Assembly: GCA_023665085.1 (NCBI GenBank)
Contig: JAMPEQ010000003.1
Span: forward strand, 159,695-223,694
Length of the DNA: 64,000 nt
From: Bacteroides sp.
GTDB lineage: Bacteria > Bacillota > Clostridia > Oscillospirales > Acutalibacteraceae
Direction: 5' to 3'
Shown: piece after piece, positions 1 through 9,694 of the stretch
How the letters are laid out: each line of letters begins with the position of its first letter
Numbering within the stretch: position 1 is the stretch's first letter
Translations under genes and position numbers: made by a program
Notes under the pieces: model-generated
Told to the model about the DNA's origin: nothing
Database searches by the model: none
What the model saw: the letters and a program-made list of their open reading frames with translations, nothing else

Positions 1-24
1 TTAAAGAAAGAGAAGTCAACTAAT

Positions 25-825
25 ATGCTTTACTTTTCATCACTTTTAAAAACAATCAACGAATACAAACCTGCAGCGGAGCGGCTATTTGCCGCTCTGT
101 CTTGTCATAATGTGGATTTTTGCTTGTTAGATGGCACCCGAGATATTTGGTTGCGAGATTTTATGCCGATAAAAACGAAGTCTGGTAAATATGTATCCTT
201 CCGTTACGAGCCAAACTATTTGGAAAAATATAAACATTTACAAACTTATTTTAAGCTTGATATCAATGATAAGCTGTCTTTGCCCAATCTAATCTATTCC
301 AATATTAATCTTGATGGTGGAAATGTAGTATTCTCGCCATCAAAACAAACAGCAATCATGAGTGATCGTATTTTTGAAGAAAACGAAAATAAAAACAAAA
401 CAGAGTTACTGCAAGAGCTTGAACAGCTGTTAGAAACACAGATAATTATTGTTCCGTCCCTGAAAAGTGATATGACAGGTCACGCTGATGGTATGGTGAG
501 ATTTGTAGATGAATGCACTGTGATCGTAAATGATACGCCATATAAAAACGGACTTGAGCAAAGAATAGCAAAAAAGCTCAAAGAATGTGGAATCAATACA
601 ATTCCTTTTTCATATTTCGGCTCATCTAAAAACAATGCAGTGGGATGTTATATCAATTACCTTGAAACAAAAGAAGCTCTATTTTTGCCTGTATTCGATG
701 TTGATATGGACAGCAAAGCCATTAATACAGCAAAACATATTTTCAATAAAACAATTGTCCCTGTCAATATCAATGAAATTGCAAAAGATGGTGGAGTACT
801 CAATTGCATCAGCTGGGAGAATTAA
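25..825 (+). CDS. Agmatine deiminase / peptidyl-arginine deiminase family protein (5' end may lie outside window)
   Basis: This is a guanidino-group-modifying enzyme fold (PAD_porph/agmatine deiminase family), which hydrolyses agmatine-like substrates. Family landmarks appear in order: DIWLRDFMP near residue 41, NLDGGN near residue 94, GHADGMVRF near residue 152, and GGVLNC near the C-terminus carrying the catalytic Cys. The usual GGxxHC signature is altered, with Asn in place of His before the Cys, so substrate or activity may differ. The frame is open back to base 1 with no clear ribosome site before the ATG at 25, so the true start is probably upstream of the window. At about 266 residues it is shorter than classical agmatine deiminases (about 340-370), fitting either a short subfamily or a missing N-terminus. 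Confidence 0.75.
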   Translation: MLYFSSLLKTINEYKPAAERLFAALSCHNVDFCLLDGTRDIWLRDFMPIKTKSGKYVSFRYEPNYLEKYKHLQTYFKLDINDKLSLPNLIYSNINLDGGNVVFSPSKQTAIMSDRIFEENENKNKTELLQELEQLLETQIIIVPSLKSDMTGHADGMVRFVDECTVIVNDTPYKNGLEQRIAKKLKECGINTIPFSYFGSSKNNAVGCYINYLETKEALFLPVFDVDMDSKAINTAKHIFNKTIVPVNINEIAKDGGVLNCISWEN

Positions 826-930
826 TGGTTGGTTCAGGTGTAAACAATATATTTTATCGGTCTATGTACCATAAATAGTACATAGCGTATGAGATAATAT
901 AGCCAAACTATATTTAATTGGGTGGTTGCT

Positions 931-3806
931 ATGGATTATATCAATGAGTTGAACGAAAAACAGTATGAGGCAGTTGTAGATACTGAAGGATATGTGCGTG
1001 TCATTGCAGGTGCAGGAAGCGGTAAAACAAAACTGCTTGTCAGTCGTTATGCATATATTGTCAAAGACTATGGAATAGATCCTAAAAATATTTTATGTGT
1101 TACATTCACAAATAAAGCTGCCGCAGAAATGAAAAAGCGCATTCGCAATATCATTGGTGATGGCTATGATACAACGCTTATATGCACTTATCACGGATTT
1201 TGTGCAAGATTGCTCAGAGAAAGCCCTGAAAAATTATTCCTCACCAAAAATTTTCAGATTATTGACACATCACAGCAACGTAATATATTAAGTGAAATTT
1301 ATCGAAAATATGAACTTAAGCTTGATCATGCAAGTTTTGGGGATATATTGAAAAAAATCGGAGAGTTTAAGTCTGATATTGCATATGTTTCTAAAATGTG
1401 TACATCTGAAAACTTGCAGATAATAGATGATATAACAGATTTAAACAGCAAAATAATAGAAGAATATTTGCAAAGGCAAAAAGCAATCTATGCACTGGAC
1501 TTTCACGATTTATTAAGTTTTGCTCTTTATCTTCTTACCACTGATGAGAAAATCAGAAATAAGTGGCAGAATCGGCTGAATTACATTCAGGTTGACGAAT
1601 TTCAGGACAGTTCAGCAAGAGAAATGAAACTTGTAGATATTTTATCTGGAAAGCATAAAAATCTTATGATTGTAGGTGATCCTGACCAGAACATTTATGA
1701 ATGGCGTGGCTCAAAGGTTGAGCTTTTAGTTGATTTTGATAAGGGGCATATTCCTACCAAAACGATATTTTTAAATCGTAATTATCGTTCAACACCGCAA
1801 ATACTTACTTGCGCTAACACGATTATTGAGAAAAACAAAATCAGATTGGAAAAAGATTTATATACCTTGTCGGAAAACGGACAAAATGTTGTTCACTTTC
1901 ATTCTAAAAATGATGACGAGGAAATGAAAAGAATTGTTGGCAATATTAAATTTGTTTGCAAAAACGAAAATTACAGTTATTCGGATATTGCCATTTTATA
2001 TCGTTCTTCTTTTCTTTCAAGACTGATAGAAAAGAAATTGGTCGAGAGTAATATTCCTTATGAGATTTATGGCGGTGTAAAGTTTTATCAGCGCATGGAA
2101 GTGCTCGACATCATTGCATATTTAAGATTGATTGCTTTTAATGACGACCTCTCTTTTAAGCGTATCGTCAACAAACCCCGAAGAAAATTCGGACGAGTCA
2201 AAATGGCAAATTTAGAGAATTTGCAGGAAGATGAATTTTATAACACAGATTCTAATAACCAAACTGCTCTCTATGACATTCTTAAAGACTGTTTAGATCG
2301 TAATATGTTCAAAGGCAGCAGTGTAAATAAGCTTGTTAATTTTGTTGAAAAAATAAGAAACAGTAAAAAGAATATGCGTATCACCGAGCTTGTAAATATG
2401 GTGTGCAATGAATCGGGATACGAGGATTATATCCGAAATCTCGGTGATGAAGAGCGACTTGATAATCTCATGGAATTCAAACGCATTGCAGATGAATTTG
2501 AAAAGAACTTTGGTGAAGATTTAAGTCTTGAGGAGTTTTTACAGCAAATTTCACTTCAGTCAAATGAAAGTGAAGAAACATCACGAGAGGCAGTTAAACT
2601 GATGACCATTCATTCTGCAAAAGGACTTGAATTTCCGGTTGTATTTATTGTCGGATTTACAGAGGGAATATTCCGTCATCAAAGACAATTGAAGAAAGAA
2701 AAGAGGCTGGGCTTGAGGAAGAACGCAGGCTTTGCTATGTTGCAATAACCAGAGCAATGAAAAGATTATTTTTAATGGATTCTGAGGGGTATTCTCAAAA
2801 TGGTATAAAAAAACTGCCGTCAAGATTTCTGGATGAAATTGGTGTTCAAAATTATGAGCGAGTAGGAAAAATCTCAAACACCTTAAATGAGGAACAAAAG
2901 CAATATATTGCAAAAAGTGATATACAAAATTCAACTGTTCCTGTAAAAAATACAAACGAAGAAGTTGAACATCATATTTTCGGGAAAGGTAAAATCATTG
3001 ATGTTCAGGATGATGGGCTTAGTTATCTCGTAAAATTTGATAATCTTGAACAGCCAAGAAGTATTGTCAGCAGATATTTTACTGAGGATTTTCAAAACAG
3101 AATTGTGCAAAGATATACTAATCAAAATCGTGTAGAAGATAATACTCCTGAACAGTCTGAACCACAGCTTGATTTAAAAGAAAAAAACACTATTGAAAGT
3201 GACAGTGGAAACAAAAATAATTTCAATGATTTTATATCCGAAGAAAAATTCAATATTCCTGTTTTAAAAGAACAAAAAACAAATAGTGAAAACAGTAGAG
3301 AAATACCCGATAATTTGGCATTAAAGAAACAGCTTGCAGACAGTGAAAATTTATGGAAGCGTGACGATGTACCTAAAACAGGCTGGATATGTCAAGGTGT
3401 TACAGATTTAGGTGAACCTGTCGGAATTTGTCAGATGTGTGGTTATCAGATAATCAGATATGTTCACCATATGTATCATAAAGACTGGGGAAATGTGGAT
3501 GCTGGATGCATCTGTGCAGGTAAGATGGAAGGCAATATTGATGCGGCAAAACAGCGTGAACGTGATATGAAAAATAAATCACAGCGCAAAGAAAAATTTT
3601 TGAATCGCAAGTGGAAAACCTCAAGAAATGGAAACACTTATATAAAAATCAAAGACCATATTGTCGTGTTATATTGCAGAAAATCAGACGGAATTTGGAA
3701 GTATTCAATAGATAATAAATTTTGCGTTGAAATTTTTGAAAGCCGTGAGACTGCAAAAGCAGCAGCTTTCGAAGCACTTGAACAAATTATAAGCAGTTCA
3801 AAATGA
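931..3806 (+). pseudogene. UvrD/Rep/PcrA-type superfamily 1 helicase with C-terminal zinc-binding extension, split by a frameshift
   Basis: This is an ATP-dependent 3'-5' DNA helicase gene in two frames. The first part carries the Walker A motif AGAGSGKT near residue 30, the DEFQD box and the GDPDQNIYEWRG motif, and reads through TIHSAKGLEF. At about 2673 one C is missing in the stretch encoding GIFPSS, so the frame leaves the family pattern and stops at 2748. The other frame restores GLEEERRLCYVAITRAMKRL (motif VI) and runs on to 3806. The extension holds a PcrA-like FGKGKI segment and an unusual Cys/His cluster (CQMCG, HHMYH, CICAGKM). The start is the ATG at 931, with GGGTGG six bases before it; a GTG at 922 is less likely. 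It could be a real frameshift, an assembly error or a programmed shift; no strong slippery site is visible. Confidence 0.85.
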
Positions 3807-3883
3807 TTTTATGAGTAAATTTTAGCCCATAAGCTATTGTATAATACTCTTAAAAGTTGTAAAATAACTTTGAGGTGAGCGAT

Positions 3884-4927
3884 ATGGCAAACAAGAAAAA
3901 CACGATTATTAACATTCTTGATATTCTTAAAAGATATACAGATGAAGACCACAGGCTGTCACAAAAGGAAATTGCTGAAATTCTGAAGGATGAATACAAT
4001 ATGACGATTGACAGAAAGTCAGTTAAACGCAATTTGTCAAATCTGCTGGAATTTGGTTATCCGATTGAATACAGCGAGTCAATCCGTATGGTGCCGAATA
4101 AAAAGACAGGCGAGCTTGAGGAAAGCTATATCCTATCTGATTTCTATTTGGACCGTGATTTTTCTGACGCAGAACTCAGGTTGCTCATCGATAGTCTGCT
4201 GTTTTCAAATCATATTCCGTACAGTCAGTGCAAGGAACTGATTGAAAAATTAGAAGGACTTTCAAATAAATACTTTGAATCTAAAGTAAAGCATATCTGC
4301 ACATTGCCGCAAAACAGGCCTGCAAATAAACAGTTATTTTACACCATTGATATTCTTGACGAGGCAATCAGCAAGGAACAGCAGGTCTGTTTTCATTATG
4401 GTGAATACGGCACAGATAAAAGACTGCATAAACGACAGAACAGCAGCGGCAAGCCAAGGGAATATATCATCAACCCATATCAGATTGTTGCTACAAACGG
4501 CAGATATTATCTTGTTTGCAATTATGATAAATACGATGATTTGTCAAACTATCGTGTTGACAGAATTATGGATATTAAACTGCTGGACACCCCTGCAAAG
4601 CCTAAGCGTGAAGTCAAAGGTGCAGAGCATGGTTTTGACCTTGCAAAGCATATGAAAGAGCATATCTATATGTTCGCAGGCAAAAGCGTAAGAACAAAGT
4701 TTATTGCAGAAAAATATATCATCGGTGATATTATAGATTATTTCGGTGAGGATGTAATCTTTTCTGATGAAACAGAAGACAAGGTTACAGTAACCGTAAC
4801 TGTCAATGAACGCGATATGCGGTTTTGGGCGTTGCTGTACGCCCTGCAGATTAAAGTTATTGAACCCAAAAGCCTTGTTGATGATATCAAAAGTGATATA
4901 CAAAAAGCAGTAGAGCAATATAAGTAA
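3884..4927 (+). CDS. WYL-domain transcriptional regulator with N-terminal helix-turn-helix
   Basis: This is a DNA-binding regulator of the WYL family, often found beside phage-defence genes, where the WYL domain senses a ligand, possibly nucleic acid. Residues about 5-65 form a winged HTH (segment LSQKEIAEIL followed by RKSVKRNL). The middle holds the conserved INPYQIV and RYYLV strands of the WYL barrel, then a WCX-like C-terminal part. The start is the ATG at 3884, preceded by GAGGTG six bases away; the GTG at 3875 lies inside that ribosome site and is unlikely. The stop codon ends two bases before the first arm of the retron ncRNA, so regulator and retron 1 are probably co-transcribed. It may control the neighbouring retron and nuclease genes (inference). 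Confidence 0.85.
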   Translation: MANKKNTIINILDILKRYTDEDHRLSQKEIAEILKDEYNMTIDRKSVKRNLSNLLEFGYPIEYSESIRMVPNKKTGELEESYILSDFYLDRDFSDAELRLLIDSLLFSNHIPYSQCKELIEKLEGLSNKYFESKVKHICTLPQNRPANKQLFYTIDILDEAISKEQQVCFHYGEYGTDKRLHKRQNSSGKPREYIINPYQIVATNGRYYLVCNYDKYDDLSNYRVDRIMDIKLLDTPAKPKREVKGAEHGFDLAKHMKEHIYMFAGKSVRTKFIAEKYIIGDIIDYFGEDVIFSDETEDKVTVTVTVNERDMRFWALLYALQIKVIEPKSLVDDIKSDIQKAVEQYK

Positions 4928-4928
4928 T

Positions 4929-5107
4929 AAAATACAGCTATGATAGCGATTACCTTAAATGTTTTAAGGTTGGGCAGCGAGTCGCTGTTCATAATATTTT
5001 AACTAAATACAACAAATAAACAAAAGTTTCGCTGAATAGAAAATTGCTGACACAATTCAGAATTCACCTCAACTTATGTTTTATCGAATGTATCATAGCT
5101 GTATTTT
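4929..5107 (+). ncRNA. Retron 1 ncRNA (msr-msd), candidate
   Basis: The region upstream of a retron-type reverse transcriptase is bounded by a long perfect inverted repeat: 4929-4945 pairs with 5091-5107 (core AATACAGCTATGATA). Such a1/a2 arms define retron ncRNAs. The a1 arm runs into AGCG, matching the conserved AGC that carries the branching guanosine in known retrons. At 4975-4987 there is a tight hairpin CAGCG-AGT-CGCTG, followed by an msd-like stretch with a stem CTGAAT...ATTCAG around 5031-5060. The hairpin core AGCG-AGT-CGCT recurs in the second retron of this window. Structure was read by eye, so internal boundaries are approximate. Confidence 0.8.
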
Positions 5108-5125
5108 TTTAGAGGATAATGAATT

Positions 5126-6062
5126 ATGAATGATTTTTCAATTGAAAAAATTTTCGATATGCGTGAAAAAGAAATTTATTATGTTTCTAATAATGTTTCA
5201 AAATACTATAAAAAATCCTTTATTCCCAAGAAAAACGGGAAAATAAGAACTTTGTATATTCCTGATGAAAAATTGAAATATATGCAAAGAGTGATTCTTA
5301 ATGAATTTTTATTAGAATATAAAATATCAAAAATGTGCAACAGCATATCATAAGGATTCAAATCTTCTATCAAATGCACAGCCTCATCTAAACAAAAAGT
5401 TTTTATTAAAACTGGATATTAAGGATTTTTTCGGCAGTATCGCTTTTGGTAGAGTGTATAAAATGTTCTCAGCACATTTTCCTGATCAATACGCAAAGCT
5501 TTTTGCTGAATTATGCTGTTACAAAGATAAACTAGTTTAGGGTGCACCAACCTCTCCAGCCATTTCAAATATAATTATGCTGAATTTTGATGATAAAATT
5601 GAGAAATATTGTTTAAATAACGCTATTTCATATACCAGATATTGTGATGATATAACATTATCATCCAATTCTAACTTAAATGCAGCATATTATAAAATCA
5701 AAAAAGAACTTCAGAAAAACGGATTTGAATTGAACAGCAGAAAAACACATTTTGTTAAATATACTCATCAGCAGAATGTTACCGGCATTGTTGTAAATCA
5801 GAAAATTCAGGTATCTGCAGATTACAGAAAAACACTAAGGCAAGAACTTTATTATTTGCATAAATTTGGTGCAAGTAATGTCATTTTAAGAAATAACTAT
5901 ATTGATTATATAGATGGCGATAGCACACTTGATGAAAAATATGTCAATTATCTTTTAGGCAAAATAAATTATGTGCTGCAAATCAACCCAAATGATGCCA
6001 CATTTTTAAAGGAAAAAGAAAAACTTTGTGCTTATAGAAGCAACATGGTTAACGGGAAATAA
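5126..6062 (+). pseudogene. Retron 1 reverse transcriptase, inactivated
   Basis: This was a retron-type RT of about 310 residues. The first 70 codons run in one frame (start 5126, ribosome site GAGGAT). Near 5330 a frameshift moves the reading to the frame giving ATAYHKDSN, the NAxxH-like region and LDIKDFFGSI. In that frame a TAG at 5537-5539 replaces a sense codon just before GAPTSPAISN, where the family normally has QGAPTSP. The rest is open from 5577 and carries the catalytic box YCDD (more often YADD), the retron VTGIVVN motif and the RQELYYL segment. Two independent lesions make a functional RT unlikely. The ncRNA just upstream keeps perfect arms, so decay may be recent, or the ncRNA may be used by the second RT (inference). 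Confidence 0.85.
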
Positions 6063-6111
6063 TATGAACACACCCCCCTGAAAAATAATAAATGAATTAT
6101 AGGACAAATCT

Positions 6112-7590
6112 ATGACACTGAGTAAATCACAATATATAAGAGCACTGCAATGCCCAAAAATGCTTTGGATGGATATGTTTAAGCCTGACAGAGCAGCGGA
6201 TACAAATTTAGATAACATTTTTGAAACAGGTAACGAAGTCGGTGACCTTGCCCGTCAATATTTCGGCAACTACTCTCTTGTTGATTTCAGCTTTAACAAG
6301 GAACAAATGATTGCCGATACAGAAAAGTTAGTAGATAGCGGTGCAAAGAACATTGCAGAGGCAAGCTTTATGTTTGATAATCTTTTCTGCAGTGTTGATA
6401 TTCTGCACAAAAATCCGTATGGCTGGGATATTATTGAGGTTAAAAGCTCAACACATACCACTGATGTGTATATTAACGATATGGCATTTCAGTATTATGT
6501 TTTGCGTGGTGCAGGGCTGAATATCACAGGCGTTTACAATATGCATATCAACAGTAACTATGTGCGGTACGGCGAGCTTGAACTGGCAAAACTTTTCACG
6601 ATTGAGGATTACACTAAAACTGTTTTATCAAGGCAGGGAATGGTTAAATATAATATCGACGGTATCAGAAGATATATGGCAATGGCTGATGATTTTGAGC
6701 CCGAAAAGGATATTGATATTTACTGTGACAGTCCTTATGAATGTGTATATAAAAACTACTGTGGTATGCATTTGCCGACACCATCTGTTTTTGATATTCA
6801 CGGTCTTGGCAAAAGGAAAAAGTATGAACTCTATCACAATGATATTGTCAGCTTTGACGATATAATCAACTGTAAACCAAAACTAAGCAAAAAGCAGATG
6901 CTGCAGGTAGAAACGCATTACTATGAATCGGAGCCGATTGTGAATAAAAAGAAAATCAAAGAGTGTATTGATGAATTTACATATCCGCTCTACTTCCTTG
7001 ATTTTGAAACCTATCAGCAGGCAGTGCCGAAATATGACGGCATTTCACCATATACGCAAGTGCCTTTTCAGTATTCCCTCCATGCAATACAAAGTAAAGA
7101 TGCACAGCTTGAACATTATGAATTTTTAGGTAAAGAGGGAACAGACCCAAGGCGAGCACTTGCCGAACAGCTTTGCAATGACATTCCACTTGATGTCTGC
7201 ACACTTGCATACAATATGAAATTTGAAAAAATGGTTATCAAAAATCTGGCTGAAACCTATCCTGATTTATCCGAACACCTGATGAATATTCACGATAGCA
7301 TCAAGGATTTAATGGTGCCGTTTCAGAAGAAATATTATTACAGTGCCGATTTGTATGGCTCATATTCAATCAAATATGTTCTGCCTGCACTCTGTCCTGA
7401 TGATCCCGAGCTTAATTATCATAATCTTGATGGAATACATAACGGCAGTGAGGCAATGACAGCCTTTGCAGAGCTTGAATACCATACACCTGAGGAGATT
7501 GAAACAATCCGTAAAAATCTTCTTGCCTACTGCCGCCTCGACACTCTTGCAATGGTTAAGATTCTTGAGAAGTTGGAAGAAATGTGTTAG
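6112..7590 (+). CDS. DUF2779 domain protein, predicted nuclease
   Basis: This 492-residue protein matches the DUF2779 family. The N-terminal half has a Cas4/PD-(D/E)xK-like layout: an opening LSKSQYIRALQCPK, IIEVKSST near residue 107 as the candidate EVK metal site, and clustered cysteines (CVYKNYCG) further on. The C-terminal half resembles an RNase H-like DEDD exonuclease: FLDFETY near residue 298, AYNMKFEK near residue 365, and YCRLDTLAM near the end supplying the last acidic residue. DUF2779 proteins occur in defence islands and mobile regions, but a specific reaction has not been assigned here. It lies between the two retrons on the same strand with only a weak ribosome site (AGGA), so a link to them is possible but unproven. 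Confidence 0.75.
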   Translation: MTLSKSQYIRALQCPKMLWMDMFKPDRAADTNLDNIFETGNEVGDLARQYFGNYSLVDFSFNKEQMIADTEKLVDSGAKNIAEASFMFDNLFCSVDILHKNPYGWDIIEVKSSTHTTDVYINDMAFQYYVLRGAGLNITGVYNMHINSNYVRYGELELAKLFTIEDYTKTVLSRQGMVKYNIDGIRRYMAMADDFEPEKDIDIYCDSPYECVYKNYCGMHLPTPSVFDIHGLGKRKKYELYHNDIVSFDDIINCKPKLSKKQMLQVETHYYESEPIVNKKKIKECIDEFTYPLYFLDFETYQQAVPKYDGISPYTQVPFQYSLHAIQSKDAQLEHYEFLGKEGTDPRRALAEQLCNDIPLDVCTLAYNMKFEKMVIKNLAETYPDLSEHLMNIHDSIKDLMVPFQKKYYYSADLYGSYSIKYVLPALCPDDPELNYHNLDGIHNGSEAMTAFAELEYHTPEEIETIRKNLLAYCRLDTLAMVKILEKLEEMC

Positions 7591-7622
7591 AATAAAACAA
7601 AATCAGTAATGGGAAATTCACT

Positions 7623-9392
7623 ATGAAATTTAACAGCATTAAAACAGAAATTATAAAACTTGAACAACTTTTTTCAAATAAAAAAAGTTATGTTGTCCCT
7701 GCTTATCAGCGCCCATATGAATGGAGCGATAAGCAAATCGAAAGCTTACTTAACGATATAACAGAATTTTATAATTCAAATAAAGGCACGGAAAATGTAT
7801 ATTTGGTTAGCACAATGCAACTTACAATTAATGAGAATGGAGAATTGGAAGTTATTGATGGTCATCAAAGAATAACTACATTTTATCTGTTGAAAAAAGC
7901 GCTGCATAGTACAATTGAATTTAAGTACAGAAATGAAATATATGGATTCAATAAAAGCTTGAATGATTTGGTGAGTGACAAAAACACGTTATACTATAAG
8001 AATTTTGACTATATAAAAAGGTATATCAATAACTTTCTGAACGATGTGAAGACAGATGAAAAATCATTTGTAAAATATCTTGATGAACATATTGTTTTTG
8101 CTTCGATAACTTTAGCGAATAATTCTCCTATTAAAGATACTCTGCAGGTGTTTAATTCATTGAACACAACAGGATTAAATCTTGATGTTAAGGATATATT
8201 CAAAATTAAATTTTCTAAATACTTAAATCAAGAAAATGGTTTTGATTGTTTTAATAGAATCAATAAAGCATATTCAGCAGTAATTTCTCCAATAAATAAT
8301 TTGAAAGAACCAACTTCATCTGTTTATTGTTTGGAAGAAGATGATTTACTTGACACATATCGTTTTTATCTTATAAGTCAAACAGAAAAAAATTCGTACG
8401 CATCGGATATGAGAGAAAGCAATGCAGCATTCTTTGAACGATATTTTGAAAATAATGAGAATAAAATAAAACCTGAACTTAATTTAAATACTTTTTGCGA
8501 TATAGCTGAATGTATAAACAAAGTCCAAAATTTCATTTATAAAAGAGATCAAGAAACATCTGAAAGTATGAATATTATCTGCTGTTGTGCAAGAAATTTT
8601 ATTATAGAAAGTGGTTATTCTAAATTAAAAAATATATATTATTATTTAATATATATACAATATAAAAATAACAAAAAAATTGATAAAGCAGTAGAGACCG
8701 CTGATAAAATAACTGACCTTTTATGGAAATACTGTTCAATCTACAGATTTTTATACTCTAAAATAATAAATCATGTTTTTTTCAAGGTTGGAGAAGCATT
8801 ATTTACAAATCGAAATATTGACAATTTACTTGAAAATGTTTCTTGTATTCTAAAAGATGATATAAGAAATAATAGTTGGAGCAACTTTGATGATTTCAAT
8901 AAACTCCTCACTCATGAAGGAAATGTTATAGATTGTAATAAACCCCACTTATTAATAATTCTTAGTTATATAAACGATGCTAATAAAACTAATGTTTTTC
9001 AAATAAAAAAAGATATATTCTATAGGACATACTTTAATTCAGGAAAAAGAAAAAAATGGGATTTGGATATAGAACATATACTTAGCCGTTCATTATATGA
9101 AAATAAAACAGATGTAAATTCTATTGGTAATTTAATGTATCTTTCAAGCAGTATTAATAAAACTCTTGGAGCAAAAACAAAAGAGTTGATTGAAAAAGAA
9201 AACAACAAGAACAATCGTAGAGAAATAGATTTTCAAAATAAAATTGATGCTTATAATACTGATGCTAAATCGCTTATTTGTGTGAACACCTTTCTTAGCA
9301 ATTATAAATATAATATGAAATTTATTGATGATAGAAATGAAAAGAAATGTGAATTTTTAAAAGAGGTTTACAGTGATTTCCTTAGAAAGTAA
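7623..9392 (+). CDS. DUF262 / DUF1524 protein, GmrSD-like type IV restriction-family
   Basis: The N-terminus carries the DUF262 (ParB-like/GmrS) signature YVVPAYQRPYEW near residue 20 and VIDGHQR near residue 78; the family form is usually DGQQR, so Gln is His here. The C-terminus holds the DUF1524 HNH-type motif WDLDIEHILSRSL and the following NSIGNLMYL segment that completes the beta-beta-alpha-metal nuclease fold. GmrSD proteins cut DNA with modified bases and use nucleotide hydrolysis; the substrate of this member cannot be told. At 589 residues it fits a fused S-D form. It starts 32 bases after the DUF2779 gene and ends before a terminator, so the two genes probably share a transcript. 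Confidence 0.85.
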   Translation: MKFNSIKTEIIKLEQLFSNKKSYVVPAYQRPYEWSDKQIESLLNDITEFYNSNKGTENVYLVSTMQLTINENGELEVIDGHQRITTFYLLKKALHSTIEFKYRNEIYGFNKSLNDLVSDKNTLYYKNFDYIKRYINNFLNDVKTDEKSFVKYLDEHIVFASITLANNSPIKDTLQVFNSLNTTGLNLDVKDIFKIKFSKYLNQENGFDCFNRINKAYSAVISPINNLKEPTSSVYCLEEDDLLDTYRFYLISQTEKNSYASDMRESNAAFFERYFENNENKIKPELNLNTFCDIAECINKVQNFIYKRDQETSESMNIICCCARNFIIESGYSKLKNIYYYLIYIQYKNNKKIDKAVETADKITDLLWKYCSIYRFLYSKIINHVFFKVGEALFTNRNIDNLLENVSCILKDDIRNNSWSNFDDFNKLLTHEGNVIDCNKPHLLIILSYINDANKTNVFQIKKDIFYRTYFNSGKRKKWDLDIEHILSRSLYENKTDVNSIGNLMYLSSSINKTLGAKTKELIEKENNKNNRREIDFQNKIDAYNTDAKSLICVNTFLSNYKYNMKFIDDRNEKKCEFLKEVYSDFLRK

Positions 9393-9477
9393 AATTTATG
9401 ACTTATGTAATATCAGATCTGCATGGTTATCCGATTGAAAAAGTCTTGATTTCAAAGAATTTCATAATTAAATTTTT

Positions 9478-9503
9478 GCCGCATCGTATGATGTGGCTTT
9501 TTT
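9478..9503 (+). terminator. Intrinsic terminator after the DUF262/DUF1524 gene
   Basis: A hairpin GCCGCATC-GTAT-GATGTGGC is followed by a run of six T. It separates the GmrSD-like gene from the second retron. Confidence 0.75.
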
Positions 9504-9542
9504 GTGCCACCTAGTGTGATATAGTGTAATCAAAGGAGATAA

Positions 9543-9684
9543 GTCGGCGGTAGCAGATTTAAGTAATTTGTAGTTAATTGCTTAAGGCAGGAGCGAGTCG
9601 CTGCTGCTAAATAAAAATAATTATATTTGCGACTCCATTGAAATTTCGTTGAAATTTCACAGCATAACATTAAGTGCCGCCGAC
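9543..9684 (+). ncRNA. Retron 2 ncRNA (msr-msd), candidate
   Basis: Arms GTCGGCGGT (9543-9551) and GCCGCCGAC (9676-9684) pair over nine bases, the last as G-U, enclosing about 125 bases just upstream of an intact retron RT. AGC follows the first arm directly, giving the expected branching guanosine. An msr-like hairpin at 9588-9608 has arms GCAGGAGCG and CGCTGCTGC around loop AGT, with one mismatch, and shares its AGCG-AGT-CGCT core with retron 1. A perfect nine-base-pair hairpin TGAAATTTC-GTT-GAAATTTCA at about 9638-9658 is the likely msd stem. The second arm overlaps the start region of the RT gene. Confidence 0.82.
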
Positions 9685-9694
9685 ACCTTTCATT

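Noticed and set aside
587..874. Small overlapping plus-strand frame over the deiminase end
   Set aside because: Alternative frame inside a recognised gene, without ribosome site; low-complexity text.
931..3806. Gabija-like system (helicase as GajB)
   Set aside because: The helicase is present but no GajA-type OLD/TOPRIM nuclease lies beside it.
4544..4992. Minus-strand frames opposite the WYL regulator
   Set aside because: Shadows of the regulator gene with atypical composition and no ribosome sites.
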